This document shows positions 50,605 through 61,814 of a stretch of DNA of 64,000 bases, piece by piece (position 1 is the stretch's first letter; each line of letters begins with the position of its first letter). Location: contig JAVGWX010000011.1 of assembly GCA_036924085.1 (NCBI GenBank), positions 29,772,317-29,836,316 on the forward strand, in the 5' to 3' direction. The notes under the pieces are model-generated. The model made no database searches and had not been told where the DNA came from. It saw only the letters and a list, made by a program, of their open reading frames with translations. The position numbers and the translations under genes were made by a program. Source of the DNA: Ariolimax columbianus. Taxonomy: Eukaryota; Mollusca; Gastropoda; Stylommatophora; Arionidae.

Positions 50605-51110
50605 GCTTGGCTTCGTTCTCAATCTCCTGCTAGAGGACGGCATGGGCTAGTGGTTAAGTGACCTGGCTCACAATCCAAATCACAGCACCAACCATTACCC
50701 CGGGAAAGCAAACCCTTCGAAAATGGAGGAAGCAGACCCTTTTATAAAATGTATGCTGATGGCGGTTGCACTGGGCAGACAGGTACAAAATAAAAACAGT
50801 GCAACGTACACCTGCCTGAAAAGAGCTAAGTAGCAGAATGTAGTCCAGAGAATGGAATGCGTTGTAGTTTACAGCTTGACTGCGATATTTTCAGCTGTCG
50901 GTCCAACACATCTGACTCCAAGCATTTTTTTAGTACTGGATTAGCATTCCCTCTTTTATTCCTTAGCCAGTCTGCTGTTGCAGCCTGTAGTGTTATCCAG
51001 TATCACTGTGTGGAGGTGTAGAAGGGTCTTGGCAGCTCTGGTTCGCTGGGCCTGATGCTAGCAGTCAGCTATGGGTCGCAGATCGCTGCAGCTCATGTGC
51101 TCTAACACTG
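50605..51110 (-). repeat. Dispersed repeat G, interrupted by SINE-A
   Basis: CTTGGCTTCGTTCTCAATCT at the left, then after the SINE AGCAGAATGTAGTCCAGAGA, TTAGCCAGTCTGC, GGTGTAGAAGGGTCTTGGCA and CAGTCAGCTATGGGTCGC. With the SINE removed it is colinear with the complement of 58690-59010. Confidence 0.75.
50634..50826 (+). repeat. SINE-A copy with box B deleted, nested in repeat G
   Basis: Box A GGGCTAGTGGTTAAGTGACC is present, but the sequence jumps from CTCACAATCC to AAATCACAGCACC, losing GGGTTCGATC. The core GGTTGCACTGGGCAGACAGG follows. Confidence 0.8.
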
Positions 51111-52254
51111 GTATTGATAGTGGCTTTATTTTTTAGCACTTTTTCAACTTCGTATAATTCAGTAAAATGTGGATTATATAACTCCTGTACCTTATTAGGT
51201 GAAACTTTTAGAACACTTCCATGTGTGTGACCATCAATAGAGTCATTGATTTATTCATGTGTTGGCTTAGAGCTGAATAATGTATTTGTGTGCACAAATC
51301 TTGTTTGCCTAATTTAGAAAAATGGCAAATGCTTATGCAGCTATGTCCTATAACACAAATGTCCATCTGGCTTCTCCACATGTTAAAAAATGTCAGTATT
51401 CCACTGTATTGTAAAGTGCCGTACATCAGCAAACCTTTACTCATGAATAATGCTGTGTTTCAGTGTCCAGATGTCCAAATATTCTGTTGTGAACGAGTTT
51501 TACAAAAACGTTTGTATTGTTTCAATAAGTTTCATGAATGAGAATTGAGTAGGTAGACTATTCTATGATTTAGGCTTTTCAATAAATATTCACTTTTCTA
51601 ACACTACAAGTACTAACCACTAAAGAAATATAAACATCTCTACGAGGACATCTTAATCAAATGTGTTAAAACATGAATTAGCACGATTGTAGCCCTTCGC
51701 TAAAAAACGGATCAACTGGACAACAGTCAGCACCTTCAGAATAAACAGGATATAATGCTGCACCTACCCTACAACTTCATTCATAACATTCCTTCACAAT
51801 ACACATGTCCCATGAGTAAGAAGTGCCAAGTTTAGCCATGCCATTTACAAAAAAAAGAATATATATATTTACGTCATTTGGTAAGCCTATAAGTTACTAT
51901 TTTTGTTCAAGTTTACATCATTATTGTATGATAAAGTCTTACAAAGATTTGTTTACAAACTGAGCAGTCGCAAGACGTTTGTTTTTGTTTGCTTAGTAGG
52001 ACCCGGAAGTACTTCGACTACTGCAACACAACTATTAAAAAAGTAACATCACAAATACATCAAAAAAAATAAACGAAGGTACGGCCGAAACAAATTTATT
52101 ACAAAAACATTTACTTATAACTTAACTTGTCTTTATTCGTTACCTTTGCATTACCCTACTCTAAAAGCTCTGTGCATCCAGTTTATTCTTAAATGCATTA
52201 GCTCACACTGCATCCACTACCTCCTGTGGCAATGCATTCCATTAAGTAACCTTT
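51111..52254. other. Unassigned AT-rich stretch
   Basis: No coding signal or known repeat was recognised. Confidence 0.4.
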
Positions 52255-53010
52255 CCTGTGATTATCTTTCTAAGAATCGACGTCACTACACTCCGGGCAT
52301 ACCCATAGGAGCTCAGTCTCATCAATTGGCGTAAGGTGTGGATGCTGATGGTCCCTGTAGCTCGCTGGTTGTACACTCTCCTGTTCGTCCTCTCATGCCC
52401 CCCACTCCGCTCGAACCTCTGCTTAATGTCGAAACTTTGCAGTCTGGATTGCTGCTTCATCTATTGCGGTGTCATCCAGCAGGCTGTCATTGATTGATTT
52501 CAAAATGTCACTTATGTCCATCACCAATGTGCCCATGGTGCTTGTGAAGCCAAGATGGTCAGCTCTTTCATTGCCCTGAACCCCGGCATGAGCAGGACAG
52601 TAGATCCAGGTCAGCGCCTGGAGGTTTGAGGCCTCAACAGCAGCTATCCACTCGTACCTAAGCCATCTATTCTGTTCTTTCTGAAGTACAGCTTGCGCGT
52701 CTGTCACGATGGCTGCCTTTATTATAGAAGTCTCATATCCATTTCAGTGCTGAGGTCACTGCTTCCGTCTCCATTCTCATACTGGAGGTTGTTGACATGT
52801 ATGCCCTACTGCGCTCAGCCACGACCTCTCCTCTCACTCTAGCCGAGAAACCCCAGCCTGATGTCCCACTGCGCACGACTGATCCGTTGGTGTATATGAC
52901 AGCGTCACTCTACTGGGTGTTCTCAGTTGATTTACCTCGTGCTCTGCTCTCTCGTTCTGTTCTCTGCACTTATGGTTATGACGACTCTCTGGTACACTAT
53001 CATTCTATCA
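52255..53010 (-). pseudogene. Second copy of the 46880 LINE family, 3' end only
   Basis: Matches 46880-47600 closely, including DAQAVLQKEQNRWLRYEWIA, IYCPAHAGVQGNERADHLGF and the terminal TGCCCGGAGTG region (plus CACTCCGGGCATAC). The shared left border near CTAAGAATC(A/G)ACGTCACT marks the 3' end of the family. 5'-truncated and frameshifted. Confidence 0.75.
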
Positions 53011-53049
53011 CCAGGGTTTGTGTACGACAAAGACAAGAAGATGTCGGAC

Positions 53050-53312
53050 GAGCGACTAACTGTGTGGCATGGCATAACACCGGCCATGGTTATGTAGTTT
53101 GTTTAGAGCAGCATAGATGGTGCCTATCAGGCTGCGGGTCTACTTTGCTCTATTGTTTGAGTCTGAGATAAGCGATTGTTCCAACGCAGCGGAGTATCAA
53201 GTGCCCGCGCCTAGGCCGTTAAGCAGAAAACCCTTCTCCGCCTCTACACCCAGCTCATACCAGAGCTGACCTGCACATGGGCAGAAGTACAGGTCGACTA
53301 AGAATCTTATAA
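53050..53312 (-). repeat. Dispersed repeat E
   Basis: Complement of repeat E: GGCATAACACCGGCCATGGT, GCATAGATGGTGCCTATCAG, GTTAAGCAGAAAACC, CAGAAGTACAGGTCGACTAA. Confidence 0.75.
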
Positions 53313-53319
53313 CCCGTAT

Positions 53320-53923
53320 TGTCACCTCAAATTCTCTTTTCTAGACACTGTAGGCTGGTTTTTTAGAGTCTTTCCTCATAACTAATTCTGGAATCCCACT
53401 ATCAGTTTAGTCGCTCTTCTTCGTATACTTTCCAGCATGTTTATATCTCCTCCACACGTGTACAAAGTACTCCAATCTAGGTCTAACCAATGATTTATAC
53501 AGTTTGACAATCACTTTCTTACTCCTATGTTTAATATTTCTTTTTATCATACCTAATATTGCATTTGCCTTATTCACTGCTGCCTGGACTCCCACGTTTT
53601 ACCTATATTATAACTCCTATGTCCGTTTCCTATCTTTTATTCTAATATTGTTCTCACCCATTCCGTAAAACAAAAGCCCCGGTTTAGGTAGCTTGGTAGT
53701 GGAAGATTGAGAACGAACGCAGACGAAGAAGGATCTACCTATGTGGAGGACTACATTTATCTAAATTAAACTCCATTTGCCATCTCACATACCAGCCTCG
53801 AATTTTATCTAAATCCAACCTCAGTTTATCCACTTCTGTTATAGTTCATAGTATGTTATAGTACATAGTTTTGTGTCGTCCACAAATTTTGCAATCATGG
53901 ATCCTATATCAATGTCCAAATCG

Positions 53924-53955
<32 letters not shown>

Positions 53956-54545
53956 AGGAACAATATTGGTCAGAAAACCCGAGTCCTGTGGCACTCTACT
54001 TTTTACTTCACACCACTCAGTCGTCATTTATGTCCACTATCTGCCTTCTTCCCCATAACCAACTTTCAATCCATTAGGCAACTTCCTCACCTATTCCATT
54101 GATTTTAACTTTCTAAATCTTCAAAAGGCTTTGCAAAATTTAGATACATCTGGCTCTCCTTTATCATTTTAGTAACTTCCTCCGTGAATTCCAATAGACT
54201 TGTTAAGCACAGCCTCCCTCTAGTAACCATATGCTGACTATTTCTGATTAGATTAAATGTGTTTAGATTTACAGGCTATGCTGATAAACTCACCGGTCTA
54301 TAATTTGCTGGATCTGATTTTTCCCTTTTGGAATAAGGGGATCACTCCTGCATCTTTCCAATCGCTTGGAACAATACCTTTTGCAAGCGATTGAAAACAA
54401 TATAGCCAATGATTTTGCTAGTTGGCCTAATTTCAAACAGCAATTTCGGATGAATACTATCTTGACTTGGGCATTTATCCACTTTTAATTCATCCAATTT
54501 TAAATCCATTTCCTCGGTAATACAGATTGATTTTATTTGTTAGTC
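53320..54545 (-). pseudogene. CR1-like LINE pseudogene
   Basis: Minus-strand pieces in order: CITEEMDLKLDELKVDKCPS, SIHPKLLFEI, KSDPANYRPVSL, PILFLIYIYI, AKFVDDTKL (the active-site box with FVDD), VDKLRLDLDKI, then NKANAILGMIKRNIKHRSKK and KLYKSLVRPRLEYFVHVW. This order is that of a CR1-like RT. Stops and frameshifts throughout. A TA dinucleotide run at 53930-53955 has replaced part of the active-site approach. A stray piece of repeat G lies at about 53665-53735. Confidence 0.75.
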
Positions 54546-54619
54546 TGTTCAGTAACAGTAACTGTCATACGCAATAGCACAATATATGATACCCAAGAAA
54601 GTATATTTTAAAAAAACAA

Positions 54620-56530
54620 TATCACAGATGAGACACTGCAGCTCATAGAAGAACGAAGGAGACTAAGGCAAACAGGAATAGAACACCAGCAATGACGAAT
54701 AGAGACTGACAAGAAACTTAAACACATGCAACAAAATAAAAGATCAAGGAAAGGAAAGAATTATTCAGAGAAATAACATTGACGCGAGAATTCAAGCCTT
54801 CACAAGCAATCGACACAAATGGCAATGTGATGGCAGAGAGTAAAAATATACTTGAAAGATGGATGGAAGGAGTAATGTAGCGAGATTTATGAAGACAACA
54901 CAAAGAATAAAGACTTGATTACAAGTGATGAATGGAGAGAAACAAAACTCACATTGGACGAGGTTCCTGCAGCAATAAAAGCACTTAAAAAAATGAAAGT
55001 CACCAGGATGTTGCGATATACCGACTAAACTAATACACCCAGGAGGAGATGTTTGCATCCGCATGTATCACATTATGTACGAAGATCTGGTGCAGTTCAG
55101 AATGGCCTACAGTATCATGGATAAGATCAGTATATATCCCAATACCAATGAAAGGGAATAGAAAAGTATACACCAACTACCGCACTATTGCCCTGATTGG
55201 CCATGCCAGCAAGATCTTATTACGTTTAATCATGAAGAGATTGGGGAAAAAAAATTAAACGTATGAAATACGCGAAATGCAGGCAGGATTCAGACAAGAC
55301 AGAGGCACACGAGATCACATCTTTCAGTATGCAAAGAGTACAGTGTAAACCTATGTACTTGCGTTATAGATTACACAAAGCTTTGGACTGTGTACAACAT
55401 TAGTAAATGGCAAATAATGAAGGACATGGTTTTTTCAACACCTGATACATCTAATAAAAACTACATAAGCCGGCGTTAGAACCAATGAAGGTTCAACAGA
55501 TTGGTTTGAGATTCACAAGGGAGTCAGACAAGGTTGCATACTTTCACCTTATTTAACATTTAACATCTACGCAGAAAACTCATGCGAAAGGTAAAAACAT
55601 GACAGCTACTGGAATTTTGATCCATTCACAAAAGGAGGGAAGGAGATTCCAGAGCTAAGATATGCATATAACAATCATGCTGTCAAACAGCGCCAAGGGC
55701 CTGGAACGACTGATCATGTACGTTCAGAAGCACAGTGAAGCTCATAACCTTTTCCTAAACATTGAAAAAACTAAGATAATGTCCACTGACAAAACAAGAC
55801 TGGAACCCTAGATTGCTATTAATAATAAAGAAATCGAAAATGTCACATTTTTGAAACCTTGGCTATACGTTATCCGACGACGGATTCTGCTTAAAAGAAA
55901 TTAGAAGACGTTTGGCCATGACGATGCAGAAGCTAAAACATGCACCATTTATGGCATAAAACTGAAGTTCCTGAGAACATGCATATTTCCTTGTAACAAT
56001 GTACGGGTGTGAGACAGACTGTCACAAGCCGCAAGGGAGACAATTGGAGCTTTCGGAACGAAGTGTTACAGAAGAATTTTACAAATTACTTGGATAAAGA
56101 AGGTGACAAATAAAACCCTGCTGAAGACCTGATATGTTTCGGAAATGGAATTTTTCGGCTTTGTCAAACGTAGCGGAGGCAGGGACAATTAATGCAGTTA
56201 AGAATAAATTGGATGCGCATAGCTTTTAGAGCAAGGTAATGTAAATGAAACTGGTTGTATACAGCCTCTGCATAGTCTTATAAACCAGTATAAAGACGTT
56301 AAGTTTAAGTCATAACGGACTGAAAATAACGGTCATGGAAGGCATGGTATCTGGAAGGCGACGCAGTGGTCGACCAAGACGAAGGTGGATACAAGATATC
56401 AAGGATACTCTAAACATGAACATGGAACAGGCGGGAAGATTGACTGCAGACCGAGATTCATATCGGCTGGTAGTGATGATGAGAGCAACGTTCTACAAAG
56501 GACATGCAACATGATAATGATACACACACA
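54620..56530 (+). pseudogene. RTE/L1-like RT pseudogene
   Basis: Plus-strand pieces in order: DEWRETKLTLDEVPAAIKAL, IPIPMKGNRKVYTNYRTIAL, GHASKILLRLIMKRL, MQAGFRQDRGTRDHI, a broken DYxKAFD block, RQGCILSPYL-like, AHNLFLNIEKTKIMS, TLSDDGFCLKEIRRRLAM, a broken YGCE region and a terminal GRPRRRWIQDIKDTLNMN-like segment. The set spans most of an RT and its C-terminus. Frame breaks occur about every 100 bp. Confidence 0.75.
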
Positions 56531-56560
56531 CACACATAACACACGCTTATTTGCATGCAT
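56522..56560. repeat. CA-rich microsatellite
   Basis: ACACACACACACACA followed by AACACACG. Confidence 0.7.
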
Positions 56561-57237
56561 ACACACACCCCTACTCGTATATACATACCATACACGCGTA
56601 CTAAAATCCCTCTATCCAAACTGTTCATAGGCTGTGAAGCATCTGGTCCAAACAGGTTAGGCCTTTTTAAACGCTTTTGAAAAATATGTAGGCTTAATGC
56701 GTAGGCTCACAAGTTTCAAGTTCATTGTAAAACATTTCGTGCAAATGTTTTAGTTTGACCTTTCCCACAAGAACACGTGGAAATTGGCGTAAACAAATTT
56801 GGACACCAAATTCATAACCACTAAGATATAGTAGCCATCAGAAAAATGTATAGTTCAGTCCTTTAGAGCCCACGCTCGATTTGGGACACTTCCACGTGAA
56901 GCACACTTCATTTCTGCATGAAAGAGGTGACTTGAATATTTAGGCACCTTATCCTCACATAAATCACGCTCTAGCCTCGTGGTTAGTGCGTGCCTTTTAC
57001 CAACACTGACAACCTTGATTAAATCGTGATACCAGCCTAGTTAGGTTCCGTCAACTGCCTCAACAATGCCTGGCCATTGATCATAAAGTGAGTAACTTCA
57101 ATTTTGTTATTCTGTTTTGGGCCATATCCGAGAAGCTACTAAGTACATGTCCTAACATTATTGGAGTTCCATCAATAGAAACACCATTAGTCTTCTCAAT
57201 TGAAATCAACATTAGGTGTTTTGAAGTATATATAAAT
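56561..57237. other. Unassigned stretch
   Basis: Nothing recognised. Confidence 0.35.
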
Positions 57238-57239
57238 CC

Positions 57240-57348
57240 TGGAGGAGCACCTGGCCGAATGGCGATGATGTCTACCTGCTGACAATGAGGACAGCGGATC
57301 GAATTCCTGGTAAGACATATGTTATTTTTCTGTTCGGGGTTAACTAAA
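57240..57348 (+). repeat. SINE-B fragment
   Basis: GAGCACCTGGCCGAATGGCG (box A area), AGCGGATCGAATTCC (box B), TTATTTTTCTGTTCGGGG. The body beyond is lost. Confidence 0.65.
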
Positions 57349-57834
57349 AAAACGACGGGACAGCAATGGCAGTAAATGCCACCTTATCTTCGGCGTCAGT
57401 CCAGCAAAGGTGCCGTATATTACTAGGAAGCCAACAATATTCTATATGCGCCCGATCTTTTGCAACGCTGTACTAATGCGAGGATAGGTCTTTAAACGGT
57501 CAGTCTATCTCGCCATCGCATGTGGGCGACCCCGTGGACGTGTACATGTATATGGTCACCAAAACATTGGAATACCAAGCTGCTGTTCGTGGCCTAGAGG
57601 TTTTGTTGTTTGACAGTTATCTCTTGGCCCAAGTCCTGCCTGCGTCAATTGCATTGCGTTCGTCGTTTGAGCCCGTGCCGCTCCACATTCACTCTCATCC
57701 ATACATCTGCCTCGCGGTCGTCCAGATCTACCAGCATCGTAATCCATCAGTGAAGTTGATGTTGCATTCTCATCGGATAACCGAATCAGCATGTTTTTTG
57801 CCTGGAAATATACTACAAGACTACGCCAACCATC
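57349..57834. other. Unassigned stretch
   Basis: A minus-strand open frame of 97 codons (57556-57849) has no recognisable domain. Possibly LINE 3' flank. Confidence 0.3.
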
Positions 57835-58690
57835 ATCATCATGTAGCATGTCCGTTATAGAACGTCGCTCCCATCACAGCCCGACTGAAAGAAACTTTCT
57901 CTTGCTAAAACTCCAGCCTCCGCCAGTCATACCCAGGCATTCCTTGATATCTTTGTGCCATGGTCTTCTTGGTCTACCCCTTCCTCTTTTGTCTGGCACA
58001 ATACCTTTCATCACTGTTCTCTCAAGACCGTTGTGTTTATATTTTCTTTCCAAAATGAATTGATGAACCAGCATATTGCTGTGAATCATGGACGATTACC
58101 AAAACTTCTAGACAAAGAATCGAAAATCCTTCGAGTCAAAATAGTACAGAAAGATCCTCAGAATACCCTGGACTGAGAAAAAGTAAATTGATAGACATTC
58201 GCCAAGAGTTCAACATAGAGTTGAACTATGTTGAACTCTTGGCGAATGTCTATCAATTTACTTTTTCTCCGTCCAGGGTATTCTGAGGATCTTTCTGTAC
58301 TATTTTGACTCGGAAGGATTTTCGATTCTTTGTCCAGTAGTTTTGATAATCGTCCAGGATTCGCAGCCATATACTGCCACAGGTAAAACACAAGCTCTCA
58401 AGACTTTCACTTTCGTCGTTTTATTGGTGCTCTGCCAACATTTCTTCAGGATGTTCAGCCTCTGCGCAACCATGGCTAGTCTTCTGATTTCTTTTGAGCA
58501 GTCGCCATTTTTGTTAATTCTGGAGCCCATATATGCGTGACCTGATTTATTTCCTCACCACCCGCTGTAAATGTATGTTGGCATCGTGTTTTAAAGTGCC
58601 AACCAGACTTGGAATATCTTAGATTCGCATTCTGCCATTTCTGGTAAACATCGATAACCTTCGTCAAACACTTCATTTGAGCGCATGAGC
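57835..58690 (-). pseudogene. RTE-like LINE C-terminal fragment containing a long palindrome
   Basis: Minus-strand pieces: MGSRINKNGDCSKEIRRLAM, RLNILKKCWQ, VLRACVLPVAVYGCESWTI, then, after the palindrome, KHNGLERTVMKGIVPDKRGR and GRPRRPWHKDIKECLGM. This is the RT thumb and C-terminus of the family also seen at 11118. The middle has been replaced by an inverted duplication (about 58076-58380). The 3' end at 57835 carries the CATCATCATGTAG tail shared with 11124. Confidence 0.75.
58076..58380. repeat. Near-perfect palindrome, arms about 145 bp
   Basis: The left arm (58076-58218) and right arm (58226-58380) are reverse complements with few mismatches. Examples are GTTCAACATAG against CTATGTTGAAC at the centre, GATCCTCAGAATACCCTGGA against TCCAGGGTATTCTGAGGATC, and AATCGTCC against GGACGATT at the outer parts. 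The spacer is about 7 bp (AGTTGAA). It lies inside a LINE coding remnant. Confidence 0.9.
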
Positions 58691-59010
58691 TGCAGCTGTC
58701 AGCGACCCATAGCTGACTGCTAGCGTCAGGGCCAGTGAACCAGAACTGCCAAGACCCTTCTACACCTCCACGCGGTGATCCCGTATAACAGGCTGCAACA
58801 GAGCAGACTGGCTAAGGAGAAGGGATCGAAGAGGGAATTCTAACCCGGTACTCAAAAATTGCTTGCTGAAGTCGGATGTGTTGGACAGAAAGGTGCAAAT
58901 ATCGCAGTCAAGCTGTAAACTACGACACAACACATTCCGTTCTCTGGACTACATTCTGCTACTTAGGCCCGTGTCAGGGTTAGGTAGCGGGAGATTTAGA
59001 ACGAACGAAA
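58691..59010 (+). repeat. Dispersed repeat G, uninterrupted copy
   Basis: CAGCGACCCATAGCTGACTG, CAAGACCCTTCTACACCTCC, GCAACAGAGCAGACTGGCTA, TGAAGTCGGATGTGTTGGAC, CATTCCGTTCTCTGGACTAC, GGTTAGGTAGCGGGAGATTT. The TGAAGTCGGATG stretch is the core shared with SINE-A. Confidence 0.78.
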
Positions 59011-59569
59011 CTAAGCCAAACACTTCATTTCACACATAAATTCTGCTCCCACCAGCCTTGGACAACAGACTATGAATGGTCATGACGGCACATTGCCGGT
59101 ATAAACATCAGCTGTTGCTTAGCTGCCAAACTAATGTTCGTGTGCCTAAGCGGTGATAAAAGCTAAGTTGAATAGATAAAATTCTGACACCTAGTCTCGA
59201 TTTCACTGTCGAGCCCTAACTTCTACCGAAAAAATACCGCCCAAGTAGTTGAAGTAATGGGCCTGTTGAAGACCAATATCATTTACACTTATGTTAAGTG
59301 GTCCATTTGTTCCTCTGATCGTCATAGTTTATATACTTCACGTTAATTCGTTTGGCACAGGAAACCAAAACTATACACCATCAAAATACCGATATTATTT
59401 TCGAAAGACATTGTATGTTCTTGTTGCATGAAATTGAACACACGAGGCCTATAAACTAGCCTGACCAATCAATAGTCAACATACATGGACATATAATCGA
59501 TATGTAACTGTAGTACTACCAAATGGAAGAGCTAATTCAGGTTCGAAAATAAAGAGAGAGAAAATAAAA
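59011..59569. other. Unassigned stretch
   Basis: Nothing recognised. Confidence 0.35.
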
Positions 59570-59674
59570 GATTAGCGCATTAGTAACTAAAGATTAGCGC
59601 ATTAGTAACTAAATATTAGCGCATTAGTAACTAAATATTAGCGCATTAGTAACTAAAGATTAGCGCATTAGTAA
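59570..59674. repeat. 22-bp minisatellite
   Basis: Five units of AAAKATTAGCGCATTAGTAACT, ending in a partial unit. Confidence 0.9.
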
Positions 59675-59699
59675 AATGTTGTCTATTGACTACAATTAC

Positions 59700-60480
59700 T
59701 ACCTCTGCGATGATGACGTCTTCATACCGGGCCACGATTCTGAAGTTCTGGTAGATCCCTTAGAGGCACTGGATTGTTCGGCTACCCACCTGGTGTAGAG
59801 AAAATCTTAACTTAAGCAAGGGCCCCTCTTCGTTGAGCATCACCGTGAACGATAACCGTGTTGCAGCCACCGAGGTTTTCGTCTACCCGGGCAGCAGGCA
59901 GTCTTCTGACGCCCGCAGCAGTCACTCGTAGGATGGGCCTGCCAACTTCATTCATGCACTCGCTCTTCATAGTCTGGTCCTAGCGGACGCTTTTCCTTGA
60001 GACCAGGATTTGTATTTACTCCATCTCGTGTCGTCCCCATTCTTCGGTACGGCTCCAAGACCTGAATACTGCTACCGCGGGACCGACAGTTTCTTAAGGC
60101 ATTTCAACAGAGTCGCGTCCTAGTGGCACGACCTGATTTCCAACAGTGTAGTAGTTCGGCGTAATCAACTTGCAAGCATCGCCTCGACGATTGATCGCCG
60201 TCGCCTCTCACTCTTTGGTCACGTTTCCCGCCTCCCACGAGAAATCTCGGCCCTCGAGATGCTCCGACAGGCTGTGGGGACGAGGAACGGGAAGAGACCG
60301 TGCTCAATCTGGAGAGGTCTTCGGGCCCGCCCTCGCAACACCTGGCTAAATCAGATCGCCACGTCCCCAAGAAAACTGCAGCCCCCCTGGGACGCGGTCA
60401 TTCGACGCGATAGGCCCTTGTCACTTAAACGTACGATTGTATTGACTGGTAAGGACGATTCCACCTTCATGCACTGAATA
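59700..60480 (+). pseudogene. LINE C-terminal fragment (RRLSLFGHV type)
   Basis: Plus-strand text in broken frames: an AATEVFVYPGS-like thumb piece, YG-like remnants, then an open run IASTIDRRRLSLFGHVSRLP, RNGKRPCSIWRGLRARPRNT and WLNQIATS. This is the conserved C-terminal RRLxLFGHVxRLP..GRPRxxWxxQI region of many invertebrate LINEs. Base composition is richer in GC than the neighbours. 5'-truncated. Confidence 0.65.
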
Positions 60481-60539
60481 ATAATTCTCTAGTTGCTTAT
60501 TTTTTCATATGCCACAATATTGAGCAGCATAAACAAATG

Positions 60540-61075
60540 ATATATGTTCTTTAAGAACAATAATTGAGAGAGCCATAAAAATGAATGTCTATGTGTATCT
60601 GTGTTTCATAGATTACGTTAAAGCGTTTGACAGAGTAACATGGGAATTACCCAAATGTTGAAACATTTGCTTAATGGCTATGATCTCAGGATCATTCAAA
60701 GTACGTATTTGGGGAGAGATTGCGGCTATAAGAATTGACAATCAAGTGGGAGATTATAAGTAGATAAACATGGGCGTAGGGCAAGGTTGTGCTCTATCCC
60801 CTGACCTGTTTGTTTTTTGTTGTTTTTTTTTTTTTTTTTGCACAGCGAGTTTTTTTTTGCACAGTGAGTTTTTCTAGAGAGACATACAGACAATGTCAGA
60901 AATATCAAATGGCGAACAGAACATAAACAATCTACCATATGCTGACGATATTGTATCGATAGCTCAGAATGTAACCGACTTGCCGGAAATGGTTGATATG
61001 GTAGTTCAGCAAAGTAAAAATAAAGGCTTCAGTTTAAATATAAATATATAGAAAATGAAAGTAGTGACTAAGAAA
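60540..61075 (+). pseudogene. L1/RTE-like RT fragment
   Basis: Plus-strand pieces: MNVYVYLCFIDYVKAFDRVT, MGVGQGCALSPDLF, YADDIVSIAQNVTDLPEMVD and KNKGFSLNI. They cover RT blocks with the intact YADD box. A T-rich insertion (60815-60880, with a duplicated CACAGYGAGTTTTT) separates two blocks. Both ends truncated. Confidence 0.7.
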
Positions 61076-61077
61076 TC

Positions 61078-61800
61078 TTTTTCTTTTGTCGTCTCACTTT
61101 CTACCAGGTTGTAGCCCAGTGTCGTGGTATGTATTTGTCTTTTGTCGTCTCACTTTCTACCGGGATGTAGTCCATTTTACGGCAGGTCTCTCTTACGCTG
61201 TCTATCCACATCTACCTCTAGCCCATCTTCCTGATGTTCTCCTGTAGAAGGTTGCATGAGCAATATGGTCTGGTTGCATTTTCACAATGTGGTCAAACCA
61301 ACTCATTCTCTTCTGCTCTACGTACTGTAGGCAGGGAATTGTTCCAACCTTCTCCTGAATACTCGTATTTGTGATTCTGTCTCTTCTGGTGCTGTTAGGG
61401 ATCTTTTGTAGGCACCGCATTTCGCAGGTGGCTAACGTTCGTTCATGTGCCTTATTCAATGCCAATGTCTGGCAAAGGTAGCACAGGGCTGGGATGAAGA
61501 TACTGTTTATCATCTGCTTTTTTGCTTAGAGGGAAATCTTGGGGTGTCTTACTAGTGGAGACAGCTGGTATGTGACAGCATTTGCCCTCTGCACTCTCGT
61601 CTTTATCTCTTTGTCGAGTCTGCCATCCTCAGTAAAAATTGCTCCTAAATACCTAAATTCTTGTACTTGCTCCCATTGAAATCCGCCAGCACATACAGAC
61701 TGTCTGTATCATTAACTTTGCCAATAATGGTGCTTATGGTTCTTTCTTCTTTGTCTGAGTCATTACAAGGGGCGCATATCTGGATGTATGTTGCTTTTTT
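61078..61800 (-). pseudogene. LINE RT C-terminal fragment
   Basis: An open minus-strand run MINSIFIPALCYLCQTLALN, CEMRCLQKIPNSTRRDRITN, VGTIPCLQYVEQKRMSWFDH and RRTSGRWARGRCG is the thumb-to-end region of an L1/RTE-like RT. Upstream frames (to 61800) are broken. A 58-bp duplication (TTTGTCGTCTCACTTTCTAC) occurs at 61085-61160. Confidence 0.7.
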
Positions 61801-61814
61801 GTCCACCTTGGTTT

